Origin: Streptomyces pinistramenti
GTDB taxonomy: Bacteria > Actinomycetota > Actinomycetes > Streptomycetales > Streptomycetaceae
DNA: 64,000 nt
Assembly (NCBI RefSeq): GCF_020564935.1
Contig: NZ_JAJCXB010000030.1
Coordinates: 20,096 to 84,095, forward strand
Direction of reading: 5' to 3'
Both the position numbers and the translations under genes were made by a program. How positions within the stretch are numbered: position 1 is the first letter of the stretch; each line of letters opens with the position of its first letter. This document shows positions 52,617 through 61,893 of this stretch, one piece after another. The notes below the pieces were generated by a model. That model ran no database searches and had not been told where the DNA came from. It saw nothing but the letters and a program-made list of their open reading frames with translations.

Positions 52617-53651
52617 TCAACGCCCGGATTTGGGATCGAAGGCGTCCCGGACCGAGTCCCCCAGCAGGTTGAAGCACAGCACGAAGATCACCATCGCGGC
52701 GCCGGGGAAGAGCAAGAAGGTCGGGTCGTTCTCGTAGATGTCGCCGGCCGTACGGAACAGCCGGCCCCAGTCGGGGGTCGGCTCCATGATGCCGACGCCC
52801 AGGTAGGACAGGCCGGCTTCCGCCGTGACGAACAGCGGCAGCATGTAGGTGCTCTGGACGAGAATCGGCGTGACCACGTTGGGCAGCAGTTCCTTGCGGA
52901 TGATCCGCCAGGGCGAGGCCCCGGTGATCTTCGCCGCCTCCACGAACTCCCGCTCACGCAGCGACAGCACCTGTCCGCGCAGCAGTCGCGCGAGCCCCAT
53001 CCAGCCCAGCGCCCACTGCACGAGGATCAGCGCCACCACGCGGATATAGGTGGGGGTCTCGTCGCTCGGCGGGACGAAGATGGCCACGACGACGGGCATG
53101 AACGCCACGAACGTCAGCTGGCTGGGGAAGGCGAGCAGGAAGTCGATGACCCGGCCCAGCCAGTAGTCGGCACGGCCGCCCACGTAGCCCGCGGTGACGC
53201 CGAGGATGGTGCCGGTGATGACGACCAGGACGGTCACCACCACCGAGATCCCCAGCGAGGTCCGCATGCCGTACAGCAGCTGGGTGAACAGGTCCCGGCC
53301 GAGCTGCGGTTCGATGCCGAACCAGAAGTCCCCTGATATGCCGCCGTTGGGGCCCGAGGGGAAGCCGAAGTCGTCGAACAGGCTGGGGTCGTTGCTCCCG
53401 TAGAGCGTGTACGGGTCCTTGCCGTAGATCGACGCGATGACCGGAGCCAGCGCGGAGATGACGAAGAAGGCGAGGACGACGATGGCGCAGACCATGCCCG
53501 TGCGGTCGCGCTTGAAGCGCGTCCACATCAGTTGGCCGGGGGAACGGCCGACGAGCTCACCGCCCTTGCGGTTCTTTTCCTTCTTCAGACCCTCCGGCTC
53601 CAGTCCAGGGGTGTCGGACTGTGCAGCCGCGGTCTGGGATGGACTAGTCAT
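52617..53651 (-). CDS. bldKA: oligopeptide ABC transporter permease, BldKA-like (OppC type)
   Basis: A 344-aa OppC-class permease. A long polar N-terminus (about 45 residues) precedes the first helix (GMVCAIVVLAFFVISALAPV). The external segment has DFWFGIEPQLGRDLFTQLLY, and the EAA motif is EAAKITGASPWRIIRKELLP. It is the first gene of the operon; placing a permease first and the binding protein second is the bldK signature and differs from operons 1 and 2. ATG 53651. Confidence 0.76.
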   Translation of the reverse strand: MTSPSQTAAAQSDTPGLEPEGLKKEKNRKGGELVGRSPGQLMWTRFKRDRTGMVCAIVVLAFFVISALAPVIASIYGKDPYTLYGSNDPSLFDDFGFPSGPNGGISGDFWFGIEPQLGRDLFTQLLYGMRTSLGISVVVTVLVVITGTILGVTAGYVGGRADYWLGRVIDFLLAFPSQLTFVAFMPVVVAIFVPPSDETPTYIRVVALILVQWALGWMGLARLLRGQVLSLREREFVEAAKITGASPWRIIRKELLPNVVTPILVQSTYMLPLFVTAEAGLSYLGVGIMEPTPDWGRLFRTAGDIYENDPTFLLFPGAAMVIFVLCFNLLGDSVRDAFDPKSGR

Positions 53652-53961
53652 CGCGAAGTGCCCCCGCGCCGAGTTCTCTTGGAACGTGAAGCGGCGCCGA
53701 TTCGCACCGCTGGATGAGCGGACTTTCGCAAGTGATTTATGGCGGAGTCAAGGGTATTGAGGGTGCTGTCGTGCTGGTCGTCCGCTTCTTGAGCGAAGAT
53801 TACGCAGATCGGTGCACAGGCGTGCTTGACAGCCTTCGGAGATGTACGGCATGAGGGACATATCGTCCCCAACTGTCTTAACATAAAGGCAACTTCACCG
53901 TCGCGACACCGATATACGGACGCGCCATGCTGAACTGCGTACGGCCGTGCGGGTGCCGTCG
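53652..53961 (-). promoter_or_regulatory. upstream region of the bldK-type operon
   Basis: About 310 bases without a gene, with an A/T-rich block near 53870-53895 (CTTAACATAAAGGC). It must hold the operon promoter and any developmental regulator sites. None could be assigned individually. Confidence 0.4.
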
Positions 53962-53996
53962 ACCGGCCGGGGACGCCCAACAGCTCCCCGGCCGGT
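53962..53996 (-). terminator. terminator after the S9 peptidase gene
   Basis: The 12-bp stem ACCGGCCGGGGA (53962-53973) and TCCCCGGCCGGT (53985-53996) lies about 60 bases past the peptidase stop on the minus strand, before the bldK-type operon promoter region. Confidence 0.65.
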
Positions 53997-54057
53997 TCCC
54001 GTGAAGGCCGCGGTTGCCGGCCCGCTGCGCCGTCCCCGCCCCGTTACGCCGGCCGGC

Positions 54058-56214
54058 TCACGCCATGCCCAACGACCGTTTGAGGAAGTCGACCTGGAGC
54101 AGCAAGAGGTTCTCGGCGACCTGCTCCTGGGGCGTCATATGGGTCACGCCGGACAGCGGCAGCACCTCGTGCGGGCGGCCGGCGGCCAGCAGCGCGGAGG
54201 ACAGCCGCAGCGAGTGCGCCACCACGACGTTGTCGTCCGCGAGCCCGTGCACGATCAGCATCGGGCGGTGCGGCAGCGCGGCCCCCGACAGGCCCTCGTC
54301 GGTGATCAGCGAGTTCGCCGCGTACACCGCGGGCTCCTCGTCCGGGCGGCCGAGATACCGCTCCTGGTAATGGGTGTCGTACAGCCGCAGATCGGTGACC
54401 GGGGCCCCGACCACCGCGGCGTGGAAGACGTCAGGACGGCGCAGCGCACCGAGCGCAGCCAGATAGCCGCCGAACGACCAGCCGCGGATCGCCACCCGCC
54501 CCAGATCCAGCGGGAATTGGCCGGCCAGCGCCTGGAGGGCATCGACCTGGTCCTCCAGGGCGACGTCGGCAATCGTCCGGGAGACGGCCTTCTCCCACGC
54601 GGGGGAGCGGCCCGGCGTGCCGCGGCCGTCCGCGACGATCACCGCGAACCCCTGGTCGGCGAACCACTGCGAGGTCAGGTACGCGTGGTGCGCCGCGACC
54701 ACCCGCTGGCCGTGCGGCCCGCCGTAGGGATCCAGCAGCACCGGAAGCGGACCATCTCCCTCCGCGTAGCCGTCCGGCAGCAGCACCGCACACGGAATCT
54801 CCCGCTCGCCCGCGCGCACCAGCCGGGGACGCGCGGTGAGTTGCGGCTCCTCGGCGTACGAGCCGATGGCGGCGAGGGGCCGCTCCGTGCCGTCCGCACC
54901 CAGCTCGACCACCTCGACCTGGGTTCCGGGCCGCTCCAGGCACGCCTGGGACAACACGGTCACCCGCCCGCCGCGCACCGCGGACGAGACGGTCGGGTAC
55001 GGGCGCCGTCCGACCCGCTCCCCGCCGTCCGGCCCGCCGCCGTCCCGGTACCGGGCGCGGTAGACCCCGATGTCGTGCATCTCGTCGCCGCTCGCGGAGA
55101 AGAGGACATCGTCATCGCCGACGTCCAGGACGGCGCGGACGTGCAACGGCGCTGCGGACAGCGGACGGTCACCGACGAACAGCCGCCGGACATCGCCCTC
55201 GTCGGAAATCCGCACCAGCTGCCCGTCCGGCGTCCAGGCCGGTACACCGGGGAACGGCTCGACCCACGTCGCGTCCTCCTCGCTGTGCACCGTGCGGGTC
55301 GCGCCGGTCTCCGTGTCGACCGTCAGGTAGTGCTGGGTGCGCTGGTCACGGGACTGCACGAGCAGCAGCGGCGGTCCGGCGGGCGACCAGTGCACCCGCG
55401 CGAGATAGGGGAAACGGCCGTGATCCCAGGTGACGTCCGTACGGGAGCCGTCGAGGCCGATCAGGGCGAGGGCGACCTCGGCATTGGCGGTACCCGCCGC
55501 CGGGTAGGCGACCTCGGCCGGCGCCCGGTCGGGGTGCGCGGGGTCGGCGATCCACCAGCGCTGCACCGGCGAGGTGTCGACCCGTGCCGCCAGCAGCCGG
55601 TCGCTCTGCGGCGACCACCAGAAGCCGCGGTGGCGGCCCATTTCCTCGGCGGCGATGAACTCGGCAAGTCCCCAGGTGACTTCGGGCCCGTCGGGCGAGA
55701 CCAGCGCACGGTCGCCCGCGGTCCCGCCGTCGCCGCCGTCCGCCGGGGTCACCCGCAGTTCGCCGGCCGCGACGTAGGCGACGTGCCGGCCGTCGGGGGA
55801 CGGACGGGGGTCCACCACCGGGCCGCGGGCGGGCAGCTCCCGCGCGGTGCCGGCCCGCAGCTCGGAGACGAACAGCCGCCCGGAGAGGGCGAAGGCGGCC
55901 AGCTCGACCGCGGCGTCCACGGCGTAGCCGACGACGCCGGCCGAGCCGTCCCGGGTACGTTCGCGGCGGGCCCGCTCCTCGGCGGACAGTTCTTCCTCCG
56001 CCCCGGCGAGCAGGGCCCGCGGCTCGGCGGCCGTGAACTCCCGCCCCGCGTCGAGGTCGAGGACCCACAACTGCTGGGTGCGGTCGGTGCCGTCGCCGGA
56101 TCGGATGAAGACGACGCGGGTGCCGTCCGGGGAGATGGTGTAGCCGCGCGGGGCGCCCAGGGTGAAGCGCTGGGTACGGGCGTGCTGCCGTGGAAAGGGA
56201 AGCTGTCCGGTCAT
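54058..56214 (-). CDS. S9-family prolyl oligopeptidase (DPP IV-like)
   Basis: A 718-aa serine peptidase. The N-terminal half is a DPPIV_N beta-propeller (e.g. YTISPDGTRVVFIRSGDGTD, VTWGLAEFIAAEEMGRHRGF with the paired Glu that bind the substrate N-terminus). The alpha/beta hydrolase half carries the triad: Ser580 in GWSFGGY, Asp661 in HGLADDN, His692 in SGVTHM. There is no signal peptide, so it probably acts in the cytosol, cutting short peptides. Its position beside three peptide importers fits degradation of imported oligopeptides. ATG 56214. Confidence 0.9.
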   Translation of the reverse strand: MTGQLPFPRQHARTQRFTLGAPRGYTISPDGTRVVFIRSGDGTDRTQQLWVLDLDAGREFTAAEPRALLAGAEEELSAEERARRERTRDGSAGVVGYAVDAAVELAAFALSGRLFVSELRAGTARELPARGPVVDPRPSPDGRHVAYVAAGELRVTPADGGDGGTAGDRALVSPDGPEVTWGLAEFIAAEEMGRHRGFWWSPQSDRLLAARVDTSPVQRWWIADPAHPDRAPAEVAYPAAGTANAEVALALIGLDGSRTDVTWDHGRFPYLARVHWSPAGPPLLLVQSRDQRTQHYLTVDTETGATRTVHSEEDATWVEPFPGVPAWTPDGQLVRISDEGDVRRLFVGDRPLSAAPLHVRAVLDVGDDDVLFSASGDEMHDIGVYRARYRDGGGPDGGERVGRRPYPTVSSAVRGGRVTVLSQACLERPGTQVEVVELGADGTERPLAAIGSYAEEPQLTARPRLVRAGEREIPCAVLLPDGYAEGDGPLPVLLDPYGGPHGQRVVAAHHAYLTSQWFADQGFAVIVADGRGTPGRSPAWEKAVSRTIADVALEDQVDALQALAGQFPLDLGRVAIRGWSFGGYLAALGALRRPDVFHAAVVGAPVTDLRLYDTHYQERYLGRPDEEPAVYAANSLITDEGLSGAALPHRPMLIVHGLADDNVVVAHSLRLSSALLAAGRPHEVLPLSGVTHMTPQEQVAENLLLLQVDFLKRSLGMA

Positions 56215-56551
56215 GCGCCGAGCCTAGGGTGTGTACGGACGTGAGGGGTCTTGCCGAACCGGTCCGAAGTCGCGCACGCCCGGCCCGAATTCGGCCTCGG
56301 GGCGGACGACGGGACGGCGCGCGGACGGACCGCCGAGGGCGGGGCTCACATTGGTCGCACTCGCGAAGATCGCGTGCGCCCCTGTTCTGCTCCCGTGCAC
56401 CGACATATGCGCGCGCCCGGAAAGTTATGATCCCTTGCGCGTAGTGGGTACGGGGTAAAGAGCCCTAGGCATACCCGGGGAGCGGATTCCGCAGCGGCGG
56501 TTCCGCGCCCTCAACTCTGTCCGGTCCGTGCGTACTTGGAGGTGAGCCGCC
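56215..56551. other. divergent intergenic region, peptidase / small membrane protein
   Basis: About 340 bases with no convincing gene. It presumably carries both promoters. GGAGGTGAG just before 56552 is the ribosome site of the small protein. Confidence 0.4.
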
Positions 56552-56746
56552 GTGGCACTCTCGATTTCGGCGGTGGTGCTGCTGGCGATCATCGTCTTCT
56601 TGCTGGTCAAGAAGTCCGGGCTGAAGGGCGGGCATGCATTCGTGTGCATGCTGCTGGGCTTCTATCTCGCCAGCTCGTCCGTGGCCCCGACGATCAAGCA
56701 GCTGACGACGAACGTCGCCGGGATGCTCGGGGGGATCAAATTCTGA
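56552..56746 (+). CDS. 64-aa two-helix membrane protein
   Basis: GTG 56552, with GGAGGTGA seven bases upstream. The protein begins ALSISAVVLLAIIVFLLVKK (helix 1), followed by a short loop and AFVCMLLGFYLASSSVAPTI (helix 2). A short amphipathic tail rich in Gly/Thr follows. No family is recognised. I recall short proteins of this look in many streptomycete genomes, and in plasmid spread regions. Function is unknown. Confidence 0.65.
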   Translation: MALSISAVVLLAIIVFLLVKKSGLKGGHAFVCMLLGFYLASSSVAPTIKQLTTNVAGMLGGIKF

Positions 56747-56865
56747 GGTGCGAATTCTGAGGTGCGGCGCGTAGCGCGAGGCGTCCGGTGGCCCGGAGAG
56801 GGAGCGGGCCACCGGACGCGCCCGCTCGCGCCCGCTCGCCTGTGCGGGCCCGGCGGGGCGGCTCG

Positions 56866-56871
56866 TAGGCT
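56866..56871 (+). promoter_or_regulatory. -10 element for probable leaderless mshB mRNA
   Basis: TAGGCT ends six bases before ATG 56878, with no Shine-Dalgarno sequence between. It is the same hexamer and nearly the same spacing as at the Nudix gene (20749-20754). No good -35 was found. Confidence 0.45.
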
Positions 56872-56877
56872 GTGGGC

Positions 56878-57885
56878 ATGACCGACCTGCCCGCCCGTTC
56901 CCCGCTCCCCTCCGCCCAAGGAAGCGCCGCGCGCCCCGCCGGGGCCCGTCGTCTGCTGCTGGTGCACGCGCACCCGGACGACGAGTCGATCAACAACGGC
57001 GTCACGATGGCCAAATACGCGTCCGAAGGCGCCCAGGTCACGCTCGTGACCTGCACCCGCGGTGAAGAGGGCGAGGTCATCCCGCCGGATCTTGCCCACC
57101 TCGCGCCCGACCGCGACGACAGCCTCGGCCCGTACCGCGTCGGCGAACTGGCGGCCGCGATGGCGGCCCTGGGCGTCACCGACCACCGCTTCCTGGGCGG
57201 GCCGGGCCGCTACCGCGACTCGGGGATGATGGGCGCGCCCCAGAACGACCGTCCCGAGGCGTTCTGGCAGGCGCCGGTCGACGAGGCGGCCGCCCCTCTC
57301 GTCGCGGTGATCCGCGAGGTCAGGCCGCAGGTCCTGGTCACGTACGACCCGAACGGTGGATACGGCCACCCCGATCACATCCAGGCGCACCGCGTCGCGA
57401 TGCGGGCCGCCGAACTCGCCGGTGACGCGGCCTTCAGGCCCGACCTGGGCGCGGCGTATGCGATCGGGAAGATCTACTGGAACTGCAGCCCCCGCTCTGT
57501 GGTCGAGGAGGGCTTCGCCCGGCTGCGCGCCGCAGGGCACTCCTTCCCCGGGGTGGCCTCCGTCGACGACGTTCCCGGCGTGGTGCCGGACGCCGACGTC
57601 ACGGCGTCGATCGAGGGCGACGCCGCGTGGCGGGCGGCGAAGACCGCGGCGATGCGGGCCCATTACACACAGATCGCCGTCGACGGGCCGTTCTTCGCGC
57701 TCTCCAACGACCTGGGACAGCCGCTGTTCGGCACCGAGCACTACCACCTGGTGCACGGCACGCCGGGCGCGGCGCCCGGCGCCCGCGAGGACGACCTCTT
57801 CGCCGGCACGGCAGCGGACGCGGCCGCCCGCCCCGGCGGCGACCACCGCACGGACGGTGCCGCGAGCGAGGAGGCGGTCCGATGA
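56878..57885 (+). CDS. mshB: MshB, mycothiol biosynthesis deacetylase
   Basis: A 335-aa zinc enzyme that deacetylates GlcNAc-inositol, the second committed step of mycothiol synthesis, in the cytosol. LLLVHAHPDDESINNGVTMA carries the AHPDD zinc/catalytic motif. TCTRGEEGEVIPPDLAHLAP and YDPNGGYGHPDHIQAHRVAM (second zinc motif) are typical of MshB rather than generic PIG-L proteins. ATG 56878 is chosen on leaderless geometry; GTG 56872 is six bases earlier. The stop overlaps the next gene (ATGA), so the two are coupled. Confidence 0.92.
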   Translation: MTDLPARSPLPSAQGSAARPAGARRLLLVHAHPDDESINNGVTMAKYASEGAQVTLVTCTRGEEGEVIPPDLAHLAPDRDDSLGPYRVGELAAAMAALGVTDHRFLGGPGRYRDSGMMGAPQNDRPEAFWQAPVDEAAAPLVAVIREVRPQVLVTYDPNGGYGHPDHIQAHRVAMRAAELAGDAAFRPDLGAAYAIGKIYWNCSPRSVVEEGFARLRAAGHSFPGVASVDDVPGVVPDADVTASIEGDAAWRAAKTAAMRAHYTQIAVDGPFFALSNDLGQPLFGTEHYHLVHGTPGAAPGAREDDLFAGTAADAAARPGGDHRTDGAASEEAVR

Positions 57886-58397
57886 GCGGGGCGAAGAACG
57901 GCGGGGGCGCGGCGAAGAACGGCGGACAACCCGGTGCTTCCCGGGCGCGGGCAGGCGCGGGCGGCGCGGCCGGTGCCCGCACCCCGGGCCCGCCGGGCGG
58001 CCCCGGTCCGGCGCAGGTCAGGCCGCTGACCCCGGGCCGGCTCGGGCTCTACGTCCTGCTGCTGGTGCTCGGCGTGCTGGTGGCGCCCGCCGGTGCGCTG
58101 GTCCAAGCCGCCTGGTTCCCCGGCGGGTTGCTGCTGGCGCTGCTGGGACTCGGCGGCCTCTTCTACGGGGGCGCCCGCGCGAGCGGCACCGCCGCCGGGG
58201 TACTGCTGCCGGGCGCCGCCTGGCTGGTGACCGTATTCCTGCTGCTGAGCGACGAGCGGCCGGAGGGCGACTTCCTGTTCGGCGCGGGGCTCGGCTCGTA
58301 TCTCTTCCTGCTCGGCGGCATCGCGGTGGCTGTGATCTGTGCCACCGCGGCGCAGTTGCGGGCTACCGGCGCGCGACCGGGCCGAGTTGGCGGATGA
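57882..58397 (+). CDS. DUF6113-type membrane protein
   Basis: A 171-aa protein starting within the mshB stop. A Gly/Ala/Pro-rich cytosolic leader (about 1-50) precedes four hydrophobic helices (LGLYVLLLVLGVLVAPAGAL, FPGGLLLALLGLGGLFYGGA, GVLLPGAAWLVTVFLLLSDE, LGSYLFLLGGIAVAVICATA). The family name is from memory of the mshB neighbourhood in Streptomyces. Function is unknown; coupling with mshB suggests, but does not show, a link to thiol metabolism. Confidence 0.7.
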   Translation: MSGAKNGGGAAKNGGQPGASRARAGAGGAAGARTPGPPGGPGPAQVRPLTPGRLGLYVLLLVLGVLVAPAGALVQAAWFPGGLLLALLGLGGLFYGGARASGTAAGVLLPGAAWLVTVFLLLSDERPEGDFLFGAGLGSYLFLLGGIAVAVICATAAQLRATGARPGRVGG

Positions 58398-58612
58398 CGT
58401 GGCTCATACCGGGACACAAGCCGCGCCGACCGGGGTGAATGCCCCCGGCATCGGGGGCTCGCCCGCGGTGGCGGTCTTCGTACGCTCTTCGGGCGTCCCT
58501 CTGCGGCGGACAGTATGGTGGTGCGCGCCGCCGCGCCGCCCTGGGGGCGCCCCCCGGTCCGAGGCCCGGGATCAACTCTGACGAGCGGCGGAGCCAACCG
58601 GGAGAACCTGCT

Positions 58613-60793
58613 TTGAGTCGTGAATCTGACAGTTCGTCCTCCGGCCTCCAGGGCCGCGGCAATGCCGCGTATCCCTCGGGGACGCCGCCGTACGGCACGC
58701 CCCGGGGCGCGGCCGAAGGCGCGGCGGCGCCCGGCGGAGCGGCGGAGCCCGATGAGCCGAAGACCGAGACCACGCTGACGACGCGGATCAAGATCAACAT
58801 TCCGGGGTCGCGCCCCATCCCGCCGGTCGTCGTGCGTAAGCCCGTCGGTGAGGAGTCCGGCATGAACGGATCGGCTGACAGCCGCGGTTCCGGAGGAAAG
58901 CCGGGACCGCTTCCCCGCAGGCCGGACCGGACCGAGCGGACGGGCAGCGTGCCGCGTCCCGAGGCCCCGGCCGACGGTGCGCCCCAGGGCGGAGCGGGCG
59001 AGAAGACCAGCGACTGGTTCGCGCCGCGCAAGGGAGCGGCGGGGTCATCCGGCGGGTCATCGACCACCGGCTCGCACCCGGTCCCGCCCGCACCCGGTGC
59101 GTCATCGACCACCGGCTCGCACCCGGCGCCGCCCGTACCGGGCGCGCCCGCGGCGCCGCGCGGCTCCGGTGCCACCCCTCCGCCCCGCCCCGACCTGCCG
59201 TACTTCTCGGACGGCCGGGAACCCCGGGGCGCAGCGCCGCTCGACGACGGCCAGGACCCGCTGGGCGGCTCTCCGCTCGACGGCGGCCGGGCCTCCCAGG
59301 GCGCATCGCCGTTCGACGCCGGAAACCCGGCACCCCGGGGCGGCTCGCCCTTCGACGGCACGGCGCCCCGCGGCGGCTCTCCGTTCGACGGGTCCGCGGG
59401 CCCCGGCCCCGACCTCAGCCCGTTCGACGCCCCCGCGGACCGGGGCCCCAGCGGTCCCACCACGGGACCGGCCCCCGGCTCCGGCCCGCTCAACCTCCCG
59501 CCCGGCTTCAGCGACCCCGGCACGGGCGACGACACCGCGCAGCTGACCCCGCAGCCCCCTGCGCCCCCGCTGGCCGGACCCGGCAGCGGCGTGGGTGCCG
59601 GCGGCGGCATCGCGGGCGGGGTGCCCGGCGGCCCGGCGCCCAAGGGGCCGAAGGGCGGGCCCGGCGCGCCTGACGGCGCCCGTGACCGGCTGTCGGGCGA
59701 CACCCTCGTCAGCGGCATCCCCAAGGTGCCCGGTACGGACGGCCCCGCGCCCGCCGCGCCCGCGCCCAAGGGGAAGCCCGCGGGCGACAGCGCCGCACCG
59801 GCCCCGCGCCCCAAGATCCCCGAGCCGATCAACCCGCCCAAGAAGGGCCGCAGCAAGATCGTGCTGGCCGGTGTCGGCATCGTCGTGCTGGCCGGGCTCG
59901 CGTACGGCGCGGGCCTGCTGCTCGACCACGCCGACGTGCCCAACGGCACCACCGCGCTGGGTGTGGACATCGGCGGCATGGCCAAGGAAGACGCCGTCAA
60001 GAAGCTCGAAGGGGCCGTCAAGGACCGCCGCCACGAGCCGCTGAAGCTGACCGTCGACGGCAAGGACACGCCCCTCGACCCCCGCAAGGCCGGCCTGGAC
60101 GTCGACGTCCAGGCGACGGTGCGCAACGCGGCGGGACGGGAGTACAACCCCGTCGCCGTCATCAGCTCGCTCTTCGGCGGCACCCGCGCGGCCAAGCCCG
60201 CGATGGTCGTCGACGACGAGAAGCTGGAGAACGCGCTGCAGCAGGTCGCCGGGCCCGCGGGCGCGAGCGAGGACGGCGGGATCACCTTCGAGAACGGCCG
60301 GGCGGTGCCGCACTACGGCAAGCCGCACAAGGCGGTCGACGTCGCGGCGTCCAAGACCGAGGTCACCGACGCCTACCGCGACCGGGTCACGTCCGACACC
60401 AGCACCCCGGTGGTGCTGGCCGCCGGCACCCAGCAGCCGAAGGTCGGCAAGGACGCGGTGGACAAGGCGCTCAAGCAGTTCGCCGAGCCCGCGATGTCCG
60501 GCCTGATCACGGTCCGTACGGACGCTGCGCACGCGGTCTCGTTCAGCCCGCAGAAGTCGATCCCGAAGTTCCTGTCCTTCAAGGTCGCCGAGGGCGGCAC
60601 GCTCGTGCCGTACTACGACCAGGCGGCCCTGAAGGCGCTCTACGGAGACACCTTCAACGGCGTCCTGCTCACCAAGGGCGACGGCACCAAGAAGCCGGTC
60701 GGCCCCAAGGAGGTGGCGAGCGCCGTGCAGCTCGCCCTCCAGGGCAAGACACCGGCCGAGCGGGTGCAGACGATCGGCGCCGACGCGGGCTGA
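58613..60793 (+). CDS. membrane-anchored VanW-like/peptidoglycan-binding protein
   Basis: A 726-aa protein with a TTG start at 58613 behind GGGAGAAC. Residues 1-415 are disordered and rich in Gly, Pro, Ser and Ala, with tandem repeats (59057-59146) and repeated S-P-F-D-G motifs. One membrane helix (KIVLAGVGIVVLAGLAYGAG, about 416-438) follows. The C-terminal ~290 residues lie outside the cell and contain PG_binding_4/YoaR-like domains (NGTTALGVDIGGMAKEDAVK, then PLDPRKAGLDVDV). A cell-wall-associated role is expected. A long upstream extension of the frame to 58439 has no ribosome site. Confidence 0.8.
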   Translation: MSRESDSSSSGLQGRGNAAYPSGTPPYGTPRGAAEGAAAPGGAAEPDEPKTETTLTTRIKINIPGSRPIPPVVVRKPVGEESGMNGSADSRGSGGKPGPLPRRPDRTERTGSVPRPEAPADGAPQGGAGEKTSDWFAPRKGAAGSSGGSSTTGSHPVPPAPGASSTTGSHPAPPVPGAPAAPRGSGATPPPRPDLPYFSDGREPRGAAPLDDGQDPLGGSPLDGGRASQGASPFDAGNPAPRGGSPFDGTAPRGGSPFDGSAGPGPDLSPFDAPADRGPSGPTTGPAPGSGPLNLPPGFSDPGTGDDTAQLTPQPPAPPLAGPGSGVGAGGGIAGGVPGGPAPKGPKGGPGAPDGARDRLSGDTLVSGIPKVPGTDGPAPAAPAPKGKPAGDSAAPAPRPKIPEPINPPKKGRSKIVLAGVGIVVLAGLAYGAGLLLDHADVPNGTTALGVDIGGMAKEDAVKKLEGAVKDRRHEPLKLTVDGKDTPLDPRKAGLDVDVQATVRNAAGREYNPVAVISSLFGGTRAAKPAMVVDDEKLENALQQVAGPAGASEDGGITFENGRAVPHYGKPHKAVDVAASKTEVTDAYRDRVTSDTSTPVVLAAGTQQPKVGKDAVDKALKQFAEPAMSGLITVRTDAAHAVSFSPQKSIPKFLSFKVAEGGTLVPYYDQAALKALYGDTFNGVLLTKGDGTKKPVGPKEVASAVQLALQGKTPAERVQTIGADAG
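59057..59146 (+). repeat. two tandem 45-bp coding repeats
   Basis: Copies 59057-59101 and 59102-59146 both encode S-S-T-T-G-S-H-P-x-P-P-x-P-G-A and differ at a few bases. They lie in the disordered cytosolic region of the VanW-like protein and suggest slippage-type length variation. Confidence 0.75.
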
Positions 60794-60816
60794 GCCCGTC
60801 CGGAAAGCCGTCGGCA

Positions 60817-60849
60817 GGAAGGCCCCTGGGGAACCCCTAGGGGCCTTCC
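60817..60849 (+). terminator. terminator after the VanW-like gene
   Basis: The 11-bp stem GGAAGGCCCCT (60817-60827) and AGGGGCCTTCC (60839-60849) begins 23 bases after the stop. Within the loop GGGG and CCCC can extend the pairing. Confidence 0.75.
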
Positions 60850-60924
60850 CCCATGACAGATGTCATCGGGGACCGCGGACAGCTGACACTGCCGCGCGGG
60901 CGGCGGCCCCTGGATCCTTGACGC

Positions 60925-61893
60925 ATGACGACGACAGCCACCACCGCAGCCACCGCGCACCGCGCGGCCCCGGCGCCCGTGGTCAGCTTTCAGCAGATCA
61001 ACAAAAGCTATGGCGCGGTCCGCGCGGTGGCCGACATGAATCTGGAGCTGTACCCGGGCGAAACCGTCGCCCTCCTCGGGCCCAACGGCGCGGGCAAATC
61101 CTCCACCCTCGACCTGCTCCTCGGGCTGCGCACCCCGGACTCCGGCAGCCTGACGCTGTTCGGCACCACCCCGCAGCGCGCCATCGAGCAGGGCAAGGTC
61201 GGGGCGATGCTGCAGAGCGGCGGCCTGATGGACGGGGTCAAGGTCAGAGAACTGGTCGGCCTCGCCCGCGACCTGCACCCCCGCGCCTACCCGCTCGACC
61301 GGATCCTGGAGACCGCGGGGATCACCGACATCGCCGACCGGATGGTCGGCAAGCTCTCCGGCGGCCAGGAACAGCGGGTCAGGTTCGCCCTCGCCACCGC
61401 GGGCGCCAACGACCTGATCGTGCTGGACGAGCCGACCACCGGGATGGACGTCTCGGCCCGCCAGACCTTCTGGGGGGCCATGCGCCGGCAGGCCGACGAG
61501 GGCCGCACGGTGCTGTTCGCCACGCACTACCTCGAAGAGGCCGACGCCATCGCCGACCGCGTCATCGTGCTGCAGCGCGGCCGGGTGCTCGCCGACGGCA
61601 CGTCCGCCGAGATCAAGGCGAAGGCCGGCGCCCGCCGGGTCACCTTCGACCTCGACGGCACCATCGACCGCGACACCCTCGGCGCTCTGCCGTTCCTGAC
61701 CTCCCTGGAGGTCTCGGGACGCACCGTCCGCATCCAGTCCCAGGACGCCGACGCGACCGTGCACGCCGTCTACGGCCTCGGCCTCTACCCGCACAACCTG
61801 GAAGTCGCGGGACTCGGCCTGGAGCAGGCGTTCATCGCCCTCACCACGGCATCCGACGCGACCGCCACCACCGCCGAGGAGGCGGCCCGATGA
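60925..61893 (+). CDS. ABC-2 type exporter, ATP-binding subunit
   Basis: A 322-aa ATPase of the DrrA/CcmA-like class. Walker A GPNGAGKSST, Q-loop near GAMLQSGGLMDGVKV, signature LSGGQEQRV, Walker B LIVLDEPTTGMDVS and H-loop FATHYLEEAD are present. It energises the permease encoded next; the stop overlaps that gene's ATG (ATGA). Such pairs export antibiotics, lipids or peptides. ATG 60925 has no good ribosome site and may be leaderless. Co-transcription with a histidine kinase indicates signal-dependent expression. Confidence 0.9.
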   Translation: MTTTATTAATAHRAAPAPVVSFQQINKSYGAVRAVADMNLELYPGETVALLGPNGAGKSSTLDLLLGLRTPDSGSLTLFGTTPQRAIEQGKVGAMLQSGGLMDGVKVRELVGLARDLHPRAYPLDRILETAGITDIADRMVGKLSGGQEQRVRFALATAGANDLIVLDEPTTGMDVSARQTFWGAMRRQADEGRTVLFATHYLEEADAIADRVIVLQRGRVLADGTSAEIKAKAGARRVTFDLDGTIDRDTLGALPFLTSLEVSGRTVRIQSQDADATVHAVYGLGLYPHNLEVAGLGLEQAFIALTTASDATATTAEEAAR

